A stretch of 64,000 bases of DNA from Acidobacteriota bacterium (GTDB lineage Bacteria; Acidobacteriota; Terriglobia; Terriglobales; SCQP01): positions 1 to 64,000 of the forward strand of contig DAHVCP010000073.1 of the NCBI GenBank assembly GCA_027314025.1, given 5' to 3'. Shown here in pieces: positions 34,362 through 42,488 of the stretch. The translations under genes were made by a program, and so were the position numbers. The notes under the pieces were generated by a model, which saw nothing but the letters and a program-made list of their open reading frames with translations, made no database searches and had not been told where the DNA came from. The stretch's first letter is position 1; the number at the start of each line of letters is the position of its first letter.

Positions 34362-34520
34362 ATGCCCTGGTATTGGTTGTGGGCGGTTTTTTTCGCTATT
34401 TGGATCATCTTGCTGCTGACCCATGTTCCGGTCTTCGTCGCCGATATCTTCCTCGGCCTTTGGGTCGCCATGATCATCGTGATTCTGTTCCGCAATCTGG
34501 TGCGCCGCGGTCTGGAGTGA
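34362..34520 (+). CDS. Small two-TM membrane protein (52 aa)
   Basis: A 52-residue frame from ATG 34362 to TGA 34518-34520: MPWYWLWAVFFAIWIILLL, a short THVPVFVADIFLG link, then LWVAMIIVILFRNLVRRGLE. It has two hydrophobic helices and a positively charged C-terminus. Bases here are clearly less GC-rich than in the flanking repeats, and the hydrophobic pattern is coherent, which argues for a real gene. GGGGGTCGGTCCC precedes the start. The text recalls short DUF-type membrane proteins, but no family is claimed. Confidence 0.6.
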   Translation: MPWYWLWAVFFAIWIILLLTHVPVFVADIFLGLWVAMIIVILFRNLVRRGLE

Positions 34521-34576
34521 GCCGCCCCATCCCGGGTGAGCATCGTCGCCGGCGGGCGCAGATTCCCGGGCGCGTG

Positions 34577-34626
34577 AAGCGGGACGCCCCGCCAGCGGCG
34601 GGGCTGGGGCCCGCGCCTATCAATGC
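34577..34626 (+). repeat. Closing-unit hairpin repeat
   Basis: A near-consensus single unit: AAGCGGGACGCCCCGCC, 3-nt loop, GGCGGGGCTGGGGCCCGCG, then CCTATCAATGC. It lies between the small membrane protein and the RibD-like gene. Confidence 0.75.
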
Positions 34627-34784
34627 TTGCGAATTCTCCCCCGGCCTGGGCCCCAACCGCGAGAGGCGGCCCGCCGGCTCGGGCGCACACGCTTCCTTCG
34701 GCGGAGCGGCTGGCATACAATCAACGCCGAATGCGGAGGCGCTCGGATCGCGGGCAACGCCTTCACCGACGGAGCTCGGGAACC

Positions 34785-35363
34785 ATGGCCAAAATTGTCG
34801 CCTTCATCAATCTCACGCTCGATGGCGTGATGCAGGGCCCGGCGAACGCGGAGGAAGACCGCCGCGATGGCTTCACGCACGGCGGCTGGGGCGCCGGCTA
34901 CAACGCCATGTCCGCCGCCGGCGAGGTCATGGCCAACACCGGCGCGCTGCTGTTCGGCCGCCGCACATACGAGCATTTTTATTCCGTCTGGCCCAAGCGC
35001 ACCGAAAGCCCGTATGCGGCGTTCCTGGAAAACATTCCCAAGTATGTCGCCTCCCGCACGCTGCGCGAGCCGCTGCCGTGGAACAACTCCATTCTTCTGG
35101 CCGGCGAAGCCGCCGATGGCGTGGCCCGGCTGCGGCAAGCGCCGGGCAAGGACGTCATCATCATGGGCAGCGGGGTTCTGATCCAGTCGTTGCTGCGCCG
35201 CGGCTTGGTGGATGAGTTCGCCTTGCTCATTCATCCCATCGTGCTCGGTTCCGGCCGCCGCCTGTTTCCCGACGGCGGCGCCACGGCGGTCTTCGAGCTG
35301 GTCCGGAGCAAGACCACCGACACCGGCGTCATCGCTGCCATCTATCGTCCGAAGCGCGGGTAA
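34785..35363 (+). CDS. RibD C-terminal / dihydrofolate reductase-fold protein
   Basis: A 192-residue protein that begins MAKIVAFINLTLDGVMQGP, the usual first strand and loop of the RibD C-terminal (DHFR-like) family. LLFGRRTYEHFYSVWP is the nucleotide-site helix, DVIIMGSGVLIQSLLRRGLVDEFALLIHPIVLGSGRRLF the second half. Stand-alone members are NADPH-dependent reductases of uncertain substrate. A second member of the same fold lies at 56902. ATG 34785 is chosen from the family start; the upstream frame is shadow. Confidence 0.9.
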   Translation: MAKIVAFINLTLDGVMQGPANAEEDRRDGFTHGGWGAGYNAMSAAGEVMANTGALLFGRRTYEHFYSVWPKRTESPYAAFLENIPKYVASRTLREPLPWNNSILLAGEAADGVARLRQAPGKDVIIMGSGVLIQSLLRRGLVDEFALLIHPIVLGSGRRLFPDGGATAVFELVRSKTTDTGVIAAIYRPKRG

Positions 35364-35427
35364 CCGCGCAGCACCCCAACGCGGCTAACCGCATATCACG
35401 CTGCGAACGCGAATGGGCGTGGATCGT

Positions 35428-35454
35428 CTCGCGGGGGCCGCGCCCATCAATGCA
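35428..35454 (+). repeat. Truncated composite repeat
   Basis: CGCGGGGGCCGCGCCCATCAATGC joins the first bases of the opening module to the terminal GCGCCNATCA end. It looks like an internally deleted member of the family. Confidence 0.5.
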
Positions 35455-35491
35455 GCGCGCCGCGCCGTGGGCGAGGAGTTCGCGCGGCCGC

Positions 35492-37093
35492 CTATGCCGG
35501 TTCGGGTTTGGCCGCGACCGGCGCGGCGGTATAGCGATTCAGCCGCGGCGCGATCGCCGTCGCCGCCAGGGCGCAGACCAGCGCGCCTGCGGCCAGCCAC
35601 AAGAAGACATGCATGTAAAACGGCAGCGTCTCCGCCGCCCGCGTCATTCCCGCGGGCACGCTGGCCATGCCCGCCACCATGCCGCCGGCGTACATGCCCG
35701 CGCCCATGCCCAAGAACCATGCGCCCATGGTGATGCCCCGCGCCCGCTCCGGCACCAGCTGCGCCACCATGGAAAATCCCAACGCGCTGATCAGCAGCTC
35801 GCCCAGCGACTGCGCCCCATATCCCGCCACCAGCCACCACGGCGAAACCATGCCGCCGCGCGCCGCCCATCCGCCGCCGGCGTACAGCAAGAACGCAATC
35901 GCCAGCAAATACAAGCCCGCGGCGTATTTCGCCGCCATGGAGAAATCGCCCCGCGGCGTCCGCGCCATGCGCTGGTAGAACCAGGCCAGCGGCAGGGCCA
36001 GCAATACCAGCCAAAACTGATTTAAATCCTGAAACTGCGCCGCCGAAACGTGCACGCCGAGCAACTGATGCCGCACATTGCGCAGCGCGAACAGCGTCAG
36101 AGAGGTGTAAATCTGCTGGTTGTACACCGCCCAGACCACCGACATCACGGTGAAGGCGATGCAGGCCCACACCCGCCCCCGGGCGCGGGCATCGTCGGTC
36201 GCCAGAAGGCGCGCGAAGATCACGACAATCAGCACGAAGAAAATGCCCACCACCGTCACCGCCGCCGCTTGGTGGCGGACGATCTCCGCCAGCGCGCCCA
36301 CGCCGGCCGCCGACGCCAGCAGAACGATTCCCAGCCGGCCCCAGCGCAGCGGCGCGAAATCCGGCGCCGTGCCATACGGCGCCAAATACCGCCGCCAAAT
36401 CGCATAGCTGGTCAGCCCCGCCGTCAGCCCGAGGGCGCTGAGCCCAAACGCCAAATGCCAGCTGTCGAAGCGCAAGCCGGCGACCGTCACCACCCACCGC
36501 GGATGGTTGGCGATCCACGGCGTCAGCAGGATGGAGACGAAGGAGCCGATGTTGAGCGACATGTAATAAATGGTGAAAAGAATATCCAGCTTGGAGTGGT
36601 CGCCTTCATACAGGCGGGAGACGAGGTTGTTGGGATTGACCTTGAACAATCCGCCGCCCATGGCGATGAGGCCCATGGCCGGAAAAAACGCCGCCTGCAA
36701 CGGAACCGCCAAAAACACGTACCCCAGCCCCAGCGCCGCCGCCCCCAGCACCAGCGTGCGCCGCGCCCCCAGCACGCGGTCGCCGACATAGCCGCCGATC
36801 AGCGGCATGGCGTAGACCAGGGCCGAAAACGCCCCCCAGATGGCGTCCGCCCGCGCGTCGCCCAGCCCCAGGCGCCGCACCATGTACAGCACCATGATGG
36901 AGGCCATGCCGTAGTAGCCGAAGCGCTCCCAGATCTCGACAAAGAACAAGACCAGGAACGCCCGCCGCGGATACGCGCCGCCCGCCGCCGCCGGCGCCGC
37001 GGAGGGCGCACCGCCGGCGGGCATTCCCGCCAGGGATTCCAGCGCTCGCTGCTTCCCGCCGTTCGCCGCGTTGTCTGCGCCGCCGCCGTCCAT
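35492..37093 (-). CDS. POT/PTR2-family proton-dependent oligopeptide transporter
   Basis: A 533-residue MFS protein with about twelve transmembrane segments. The POT signature is intact near TM1 (FFVEIWERFGYYGMASIMVLYM, containing ExxER), and FTIYYMSLNIGSFVSILLTPW matches the second PTR2 signature in TM5. In the family it imports di- and tripeptides, or related compounds such as nitrate or sugars, with protons. The N-terminal 40 residues are a Gly/Ala-rich cytosolic tail. It starts 18 bp after the isoaspartyl peptidase gene; together they could take up and process peptides. Confidence 0.93.
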   Translation of the reverse strand: MDGGGADNAANGGKQRALESLAGMPAGGAPSAAPAAAGGAYPRRAFLVLFFVEIWERFGYYGMASIMVLYMVRRLGLGDARADAIWGAFSALVYAMPLIGGYVGDRVLGARRTLVLGAAALGLGYVFLAVPLQAAFFPAMGLIAMGGGLFKVNPNNLVSRLYEGDHSKLDILFTIYYMSLNIGSFVSILLTPWIANHPRWVVTVAGLRFDSWHLAFGLSALGLTAGLTSYAIWRRYLAPYGTAPDFAPLRWGRLGIVLLASAAGVGALAEIVRHQAAAVTVVGIFFVLIVVIFARLLATDDARARGRVWACIAFTVMSVVWAVYNQQIYTSLTLFALRNVRHQLLGVHVSAAQFQDLNQFWLVLLALPLAWFYQRMARTPRGDFSMAAKYAAGLYLLAIAFLLYAGGGWAARGGMVSPWWLVAGYGAQSLGELLISALGFSMVAQLVPERARGITMGAWFLGMGAGMYAGGMVAGMASVPAGMTRAAETLPFYMHVFLWLAAGALVCALAATAIAPRLNRYTAAPVAAKPEPA

Positions 37094-37111
37094 CGCGTGC
37101 CTAACTTCTAT

Positions 37112-37957
37112 CTAGCCGCGCACCTCGATGCCGCCCGCATGGATGGCGCAGACCGGCATATGCGGCGTGTTCTGGGCGGTGGCGAAGCGCCCATCGCGAG
37201 CGACGAGAATCAGCCCCGCTTCGCCGCCTACCTCCGCCGCCAATTCCGCCAGCGCCCGTTCCGCCGCCGCCTGGCCATCGCCCAGCCGCTCCAGCCACCG
37301 CGCCGCCAATCGGGCCAGCGTCATGCGCAAAATGGATTCCCCCGTGCCGGTGCAGGACACCGCCGTCGCCCGGTCGGCGTAGGTGCCGGCGCCGATAATC
37401 GGCGTGTCGCCGATGCGCCCCGGCAGCTTGCCGCTGGTGCCGCCGGTGGAGGTCGCCGCCGCCAACCCGCCGCCTGCGTCCAGCGCCACCGCGCCGACCG
37501 TGCCATGTTCCCGTTCCCACTGGCTTCGCCGCTCCGCGACGACCAGCTCCCGCCAATCGCAGGCGGGAATGCCCTGCTGCGCGGCGAACGCCTCCGCGCC
37601 GGCGGCGCACAGCATCACGTGCGGGCTGGCCTCCATCACCCGCCGCGCCAACCGAATGGGGTTGGCGACGCGGCTGACGCAGGCCACCGCTCCCGCCCGC
37701 CGCGTGGCGCCGTCCATGATCGCCGCGTCCATCTCGATCCGTCCGTCGCGGGTCAGCGCCGAGCCGCGCCCGGCGTTGAACAGCGGCAGATCCTCCAGCA
37801 CCACCACCGCCGCCTCCGCCGCGTCCAGCGCGCTGCCGCCGGCGCGCAGAATCTCCCAGCCCCGCTCCGCCGCCTGCCGCACGCCCGCGCGCCGCTCCGC
37901 CAGCGAGCTTTCCTCGACCCGCCCGCAGCCGCCGTGCACCAAGATCGCCGTTTCCAT
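37112..37957 (-). CDS. Isoaspartyl peptidase / plant-type L-asparaginase
   Basis: A 281-residue Ntn-hydrolase: METAILVHGGCGRVEESSL at the start, FNAGRGSALTRDGRIEMDAAIMDG, and the autocleavage site HGTVGAVALD, where the Thr of GTVG becomes the N-terminal nucleophile after self-processing. GGTSGKLPGRIGDTPIIGAGTYAD forms the substrate pocket. The family hydrolyses isoaspartyl dipeptides or asparagine. There is no signal peptide, so it is cytosolic. ATG 37957 is set by the beta-strand start and a GGGA upstream. Neighbours are a creatininase-family hydrolase (144 bp upstream) and the POT transporter downstream. Confidence 0.92.
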   Translation of the reverse strand: METAILVHGGCGRVEESSLAERRAGVRQAAERGWEILRAGGSALDAAEAAVVVLEDLPLFNAGRGSALTRDGRIEMDAAIMDGATRRAGAVACVSRVANPIRLARRVMEASPHVMLCAAGAEAFAAQQGIPACDWRELVVAERRSQWEREHGTVGAVALDAGGGLAAATSTGGTSGKLPGRIGDTPIIGAGTYADRATAVSCTGTGESILRMTLARLAARWLERLGDGQAAAERALAELAAEVGGEAGLILVARDGRFATAQNTPHMPVCAIHAGGIEVRG

Positions 37958-38101
37958 AGGTCCCAACCCGAAAAACGCCCCACCCAGCCGCTCCCACGCT
38001 TGGAAAAAAGGGCCGAACCGAAGTTCGCGAGCTCGATCCCGTCGCGCTGGGTTCCGAGCCGGCCAGCCGGACCCTCGGCCCTCGCCGCCCAAAATCGAGC
38101 C

Positions 38102-38800
38102 CTAACCCCAATCGTCGGCAATCGCCCGCCGCGTCTCCGCGACGCCCGCCTGCCAAATCGCCTCCATCTCCGCATCGGCGCGCTGGTATTTCCCGCCCAG
38201 GTTGCCGTCGCCGATTCGTTCCCGCACCTGCCGCGGTTCCAGCGCCCGCATCGCCGCCATGTCCAATGGCGGCTTCCGCGCCTCCGGCGGGGTAGCGCCG
38301 GGCAGCCGCGTCCAGGGGAAGTTTTCCATCCAGGAGGCATGGCCGGCGACCGGGTCTGTGGCCATCACCTGCGCCCAGGTCCGCGGCGCGTTCCACCAGT
38401 TGTGAAGCTTCACCTGCGCCCCGGCCCGCCGTCCCGCTTCCGCCGCCGCCTCCGCGGCGAAGGAGTTGCCACCGTGCCCGTTGACCAGCAGAATCCGCCG
38501 GAATCCCTGCTGCGCCAATCCCGCGACCACCTCGGTGATCACGCGGAGATAGGTCTCGGCGGTTAGGGTGACGGTTCCGGGAAAGGCGGTGAAATAGGGC
38601 GTCACGCCGTAAGGCAGGGCGGGGAAGACGGCGACGCCCAGCGGCTCCGCCGCTTGCTCGGCTACCCGCTCCGCCAAAATCCAATCCGTCGCCAGGCTTA
38701 GCCCGGCATGCTGTTCGGTGCTGCCGATGGGCAGCACCGCGCGGTCGTCCCGCGCCAGGTAGGCCTCGACATCCCGCCAGCTCATGTCGCGGATGCGCAT
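38102..38800 (-). CDS. Creatininase-family amidohydrolase
   Basis: A 232-residue protein. Metal-binding residues of the creatininase fold are visible: E and H in LPIGSTEQHAGLSLATDW, then D in the same motif, H in LLVNGHGGNSFAAE and a late E. The family includes creatinine amidohydrolase, FAPy deformylase (ArfB) and MftE; the substrate is not determined here. MRIRDMSWRDVEAYLARDDR is the typical start. TATAGT (plus-strand 38827-38832) could be a -10 and GAGGG the ribosome-binding sequence, so it may be transcribed separately from the gene upstream. Confidence 0.88.
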   Translation of the reverse strand: MRIRDMSWRDVEAYLARDDRAVLPIGSTEQHAGLSLATDWILAERVAEQAAEPLGVAVFPALPYGVTPYFTAFPGTVTLTAETYLRVITEVVAGLAQQGFRRILLVNGHGGNSFAAEAAAEAGRRAGAQVKLHNWWNAPRTWAQVMATDPVAGHASWMENFPWTRLPGATPPEARKPPLDMAAMRALEPRQVRERIGDGNLGGKYQRADAEMEAIWQAGVAETRRAIADDWG

Positions 38801-38832
38801 CCCTCGCCGCCCCTTCGCCGCTAGGAACTATA

Positions 38833-40500
38833 TCATTCGGGGTGCGCAGCCGGGCCACGCTCAAGCGGGTAATAGGTCTCCACCTCGATTACGGCACCCC
38901 CGACTGCAGCACGGTCGAACTGGACCCGGAAATCCTTGCCCTCGACCGGGAGCCAACCGTAGCTCCTCAAGCTGGCCACCGCGCCGCCGAGGTCTCGGGC
39001 GGCGTTCATTGCCGTGATGAGCGCCTCGTGGTCCGTAACGAATATCTCCGGTTTGGCCGGCGGCACGAAGAAGTCCCTCGCCACTATTGCGAAGTGCACC
39101 TTATAGTCCCTGATGGGGCGCCCCAGCCTTCCCCGGTCAGAGAGCCATTGGGGGTTCGCGCGAAGGAAGCCCCGGATCTTCGCGAGCTGCTCCTCGCCCT
39201 TGCGGATCTCTTTCTCCCGATCCGCCCACCTGCCCCAGTTGCCCGACGGCTTCTGTAGCCACTTGGATTCCGCGATCAGGACCGCCCGCGCGCCCTCGTC
39301 AACGAATAGCAGGTCGATATCGGGGAGTCCGTTGGGCAGGCGGACGGGCGCGGTTGGCCCGAGGCCGGGCCGGACCCGACGGCCGATGTCCCCGGCCATC
39401 TCCTTCTCTTTGAGGCGCGAGGACTCGCTGAACAAAGGACGCCGCTTCCGCTGGATGACGCGCAAGATGTTCTCGTCGGCGCGTGCCGCAAGCGGGAAGA
39501 GCGGGACGATCGCGAGATCGCCCCCGCCGACGGGGACCGCAGGGCACGTGGACAGATCCTGCCGCGGCCCCTGGTCGGCGAACGTGAGGTCGTCAAAAAT
39601 TGCGGCGCACAGCTCCGGCCGCAGCCCGCTGACGCTCGCGCAGAGGTCGGCCCAGCCCGAACGCTCCCTGACCATCACCGCTGAGTCGTGCGGGTAGGAA
39701 TGGCGGGCCCCGAATCTGAAGCAGAGGTCCTCGTGCACCGCAAGGGCGGCGAGGAACGCCGAGTAAAACTGCTTGAAATCGGCCATGGTGTACGCGCCCA
39801 AATCCAGGGAGTCGCTGCGCCGGAACATGGCCTCCATCCTCCCCAGGTAGGTACGGAAGAGCGACTGGTAGAGGTCCCGGGGCTCCGGGTAGGCCATTGA
39901 GCTCCCTCCGGCGAAGAAGCAGCGGCCGAGCGCGGCAGTCATCAATCTCTCCTGCGCTGCCGAGATGCTGACGAAGCCGGCGTGCGCGCTATCCCCTTGC
40001 GTGCTCCCGCCGCACGCTGGGAACCCTTGCTGAAATGCGCGCACGCGACGCTCAAGCGGGGTGCACACTACGGTCAGCCGCACAGCGCCGTCGCTTAGGA
40101 CCTCGGCCGAGGCGCGGCCTTTGTGCCAAGCGGGAAGGCTCGTCTGAAACGCGTCGTACCTCAAGGCAATTTCGATCGCCCTCTCCGCCGCATGCTCAAG
40201 GTCACGGGTCATCCGGTGAGGCCCGCTGTACTCCCCGGGTGCGCGGCCACGCTGCTGGAGCCACCACAGAAGAAGCGCCCCGGACCTGCTCAGGTTGATC
40301 GCGACCGGGGCGAGCTGGCGCGGGCTGCGGTTCGGACGCAGCCCCTCAAATCGGGCGGACAGCCGGGACAGCACGCCCCAGGCCGCCAGGTCCCGGGGGT
40401 GCCGAAAAATGTCGAGCTGGCCGACCGCGCGGTCCGCCCGAACCTCAACCTGCTGCACCGCGTCCACGAGGTCGGCCCCGGCTTCGGACTTGATCGGCAT
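38833..40500 (-). CDS. Orphan protein with PD-(D/E)XK nuclease-like domain
   Basis: A 555-residue protein starting MPIKSEAGADLVDAVQQVEV. The long N-terminal part (1-380) is unrecognised, with helical text such as LEHAAERAIEIALRYDAF and MADFKQFYSAFLAALAVHEDLC. The C-terminal part carries a nuclease-like motif, LPDIDLLFVDEGARAVLIAESKWLQKP: a D followed about 17 residues later by E-S-K, as in restriction-endonuclease folds, then a Lys/Arg/Glu-rich helix. No methyltransferase or helicase is adjacent. The DNA looks less GC-repetitive than its neighbours, hinting at transfer. AGGGAG lies just upstream. It sits 76 bp after nrdJ and 32 bp before the creatininase gene. The longer open frame upstream is nrdJ shadow. 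Confidence 0.75.
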   Translation of the reverse strand: MPIKSEAGADLVDAVQQVEVRADRAVGQLDIFRHPRDLAAWGVLSRLSARFEGLRPNRSPRQLAPVAINLSRSGALLLWWLQQRGRAPGEYSGPHRMTRDLEHAAERAIEIALRYDAFQTSLPAWHKGRASAEVLSDGAVRLTVVCTPLERRVRAFQQGFPACGGSTQGDSAHAGFVSISAAQERLMTAALGRCFFAGGSSMAYPEPRDLYQSLFRTYLGRMEAMFRRSDSLDLGAYTMADFKQFYSAFLAALAVHEDLCFRFGARHSYPHDSAVMVRERSGWADLCASVSGLRPELCAAIFDDLTFADQGPRQDLSTCPAVPVGGGDLAIVPLFPLAARADENILRVIQRKRRPLFSESSRLKEKEMAGDIGRRVRPGLGPTAPVRLPNGLPDIDLLFVDEGARAVLIAESKWLQKPSGNWGRWADREKEIRKGEEQLAKIRGFLRANPQWLSDRGRLGRPIRDYKVHFAIVARDFFVPPAKPEIFVTDHEALITAMNAARDLGGAVASLRSYGWLPVEGKDFRVQFDRAAVGGAVIEVETYYPLERGPAAHPE

Positions 40501-40576
40501 TCCGCTCCCTACCGACGATCCTAGCCGAAACGGTGGCGGCGAGCCGCCTGGGTTGTGTGGCCGCCGGCCGCGGCGG

Positions 40577-42478
40577 CTAGAGTTTGCAGGCTTCGGGATC
40601 GCAACGGGAGAAATATTCGCGTTCGAAGGGTTGCTCGCCGAGGCCAAGCTGCAATACCGCGTCCTCCTTGGATCCGTAGCGGAACACGGTGACGCCTTTG
40701 CAGCCCAGGTGATGCGCCAGCCGGTACACCGCCGCCACGTCGTCCACCGTGGCGGCGGCCGGCAGATTGACGGTCTTGGAGACGGCATTGTCCACATGCT
40801 TTTGGAAGGCCGCCTGCATCCGGACATGCGCCTCCGGGGCGATCTCCAGAGCGGTGGCGAACATTTCGCGCAAGCCCTCGGGCGCGCCGGGATCTTCCGT
40901 CCCATCGCCGATCCGGCCCTCGCGCTCCACCGCCGCGATCACCGCCCGCGCGCGCGCCGCCGGCAGCGAACGCTCGAGGTAGCACAAGAATATCGGATTC
41001 ATTTCCGGCAGCGTCTGGCCGCCCAGCACGCCCACGCGCCGGGAGGCGAGCGCGAACAGCGGTTCAATGCCGGTGCTGGTTCCGGCGATCAGGGCGATGG
41101 TTCCCGTGGGTGCGATGGAAGTCTGGGTCGCGTTGCGCAGCGGCGGGCCGCCCGCCAACCGGCTGTTCGCAAAGAGGGGAAACGGCCCGCGCTCCTCCGC
41201 CAAGATCCGCGACGCATCGCGCGCCTCGTCGGCGATGAAGCGCATCAGCCGTTCCGCGAAGCCCAACGCTTGCGGACTATCGTAGGGATACTCGTTGAGG
41301 ATCAGCGCTTCGGCGAAGCCCATCACTCCCAAGCCGGCCTTGCGGCTGGCGAGCGTGGCCTGTTCGATCGCCCGCAGCGGATAGCGGTTGACCGTGATCA
41401 CGTCATCCAGAAAACGCATGCCGGCGTGCACGGCGCTCTTCAGCCGCCCCCAATCCATCTCCGCTCCGGGCCCGGCGGCGCGCACGAAGCGGGTCAGGTT
41501 CAGCGAGCCTAGGGTGCAGGTCTCATAGGGGAGCAGCGGGACCTCGCCGCAGGGATTGGTGGTCTCCACCGGTGCCGGCAAGGGATGGGCGCGATTCACC
41601 GTGTCCAGGAACAGCATGCCCGGATCGCCGCACGCCCAAGCCGCCTGGCAAATGCTCTGGAACAGCTCCGGCGCCGATGGTGAACCGGTCCGCGCCGCGG
41701 CCGCCGCGCCGCCGTCCCGCGCCGGCCATTCGCCCTCCCCGGCCGCGGCGGCCATAAAGGCGTCGCTCACCGCCACGGAAAGATTGAAGTTCTTGAGCGC
41801 GCCGCTTTGCGCCTTGCTGGCGATGAACTCTGCAATGTCGGGGTGCTCCGCCGCCAGCACCGCCATGTTCGCGCCGCGCCGGCGTCCGCCCAGCCGGACG
41901 TTTTCCGTGGCGGCATCGAAGATGCGAAGAAACGAAACCGGCCCGGAAGCGAAACCGCCGCTGGATGCCAGGCGCTCGCCGCTGCCGCGCAGGCGGCTAA
42001 AGGAAAAGCCGGTGCCGCCGCCGGAGCGCTGCACCAGCGCCATGTGCTTCACCGCATCGAAGATCGAGTCCAGCGTGTCTTCGACCGGCAGCACGAAACA
42101 GGCGGCCAACTGTCCCAGCCGGGTGCCGGCGTTCATCAGCGCCGGCGAGTTCGGGAGAAACTCCAGCCGGGACATGAGATGGAAAAACCGCTCCTCCCAC
42201 CGCCGCGCCGCCGCCGCCGAAGCGTAGGCCAGCTCGCCTTCGGCGACCGCGCGCGCCACGCGCGCGAACAGTTCCTCCGCCGTTTCCGCCGGCGCGCCGG
42301 CTGGGCCCAGGCGAAGATACCGCGCAGCCAGCACGCGCTGGGCGGTGTCGGTCAAGGCAACGGCCTGCTCCGCGGCGGGACCGTCGGGCGCGCCTGCCAT
42401 GCCGCGCGCCGCTTCCGCTCGCTTCGTTGCGCCGCCCGCGCGACCGGTTCGCCGTTGGCTCAAGCCTTGTTGGCGCAT
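40577..42478 (-). CDS. nrdJ: Adenosylcobalamin-dependent (class II) ribonucleotide reductase
   Basis: A 633-residue enzyme making deoxyribonucleotides with vitamin B12. Diagnostic text includes FLPNSPALMNAG, CFVLPVEDTLDSIFDAVKHMALVQRSGGGTGFSFSRLR, VRLGGRRRGANMAVL, the active-site NPCGE (C310, E312) followed by YETCTLGSLNL, and SIAPTGTIALIAGTSTGIEPLFAL. The C-terminus has a C-x4-C pair (SRCDPEACKL) that could be the redox-active tail; the zinc-finger tail of many NrdJ proteins is absent. ATG 42478 lies 10 bp after the polX stop, so the two are likely co-transcribed. Confidence 0.95.
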   Translation of the reverse strand: MRQQGLSQRRTGRAGGATKRAEAARGMAGAPDGPAAEQAVALTDTAQRVLAARYLRLGPAGAPAETAEELFARVARAVAEGELAYASAAAARRWEERFFHLMSRLEFLPNSPALMNAGTRLGQLAACFVLPVEDTLDSIFDAVKHMALVQRSGGGTGFSFSRLRGSGERLASSGGFASGPVSFLRIFDAATENVRLGGRRRGANMAVLAAEHPDIAEFIASKAQSGALKNFNLSVAVSDAFMAAAAGEGEWPARDGGAAAAARTGSPSAPELFQSICQAAWACGDPGMLFLDTVNRAHPLPAPVETTNPCGEVPLLPYETCTLGSLNLTRFVRAAGPGAEMDWGRLKSAVHAGMRFLDDVITVNRYPLRAIEQATLASRKAGLGVMGFAEALILNEYPYDSPQALGFAERLMRFIADEARDASRILAEERGPFPLFANSRLAGGPPLRNATQTSIAPTGTIALIAGTSTGIEPLFALASRRVGVLGGQTLPEMNPIFLCYLERSLPAARARAVIAAVEREGRIGDGTEDPGAPEGLREMFATALEIAPEAHVRMQAAFQKHVDNAVSKTVNLPAAATVDDVAAVYRLAHHLGCKGVTVFRYGSKEDAVLQLGLGEQPFEREYFSRCDPEACKL

Positions 42479-42488
42479 AACCCTTCGC

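Noticed and set aside
36050-38566. 838-codon plus-strand frame over the POT, isoaspartyl peptidase and creatininase genes
   Set aside because: Spans three well-supported minus-strand genes and their gaps, with His/Arg/Gln/Pro-rich composition; a GC-driven shadow.
40501-40905. N-terminal extension of the nuclease-like protein into nrdJ
   Set aside because: The extra residues are Arg/Pro/Ser-rich shadow of nrdJ; ATG 40500 has AGGGAG upstream and starts coherent protein text.
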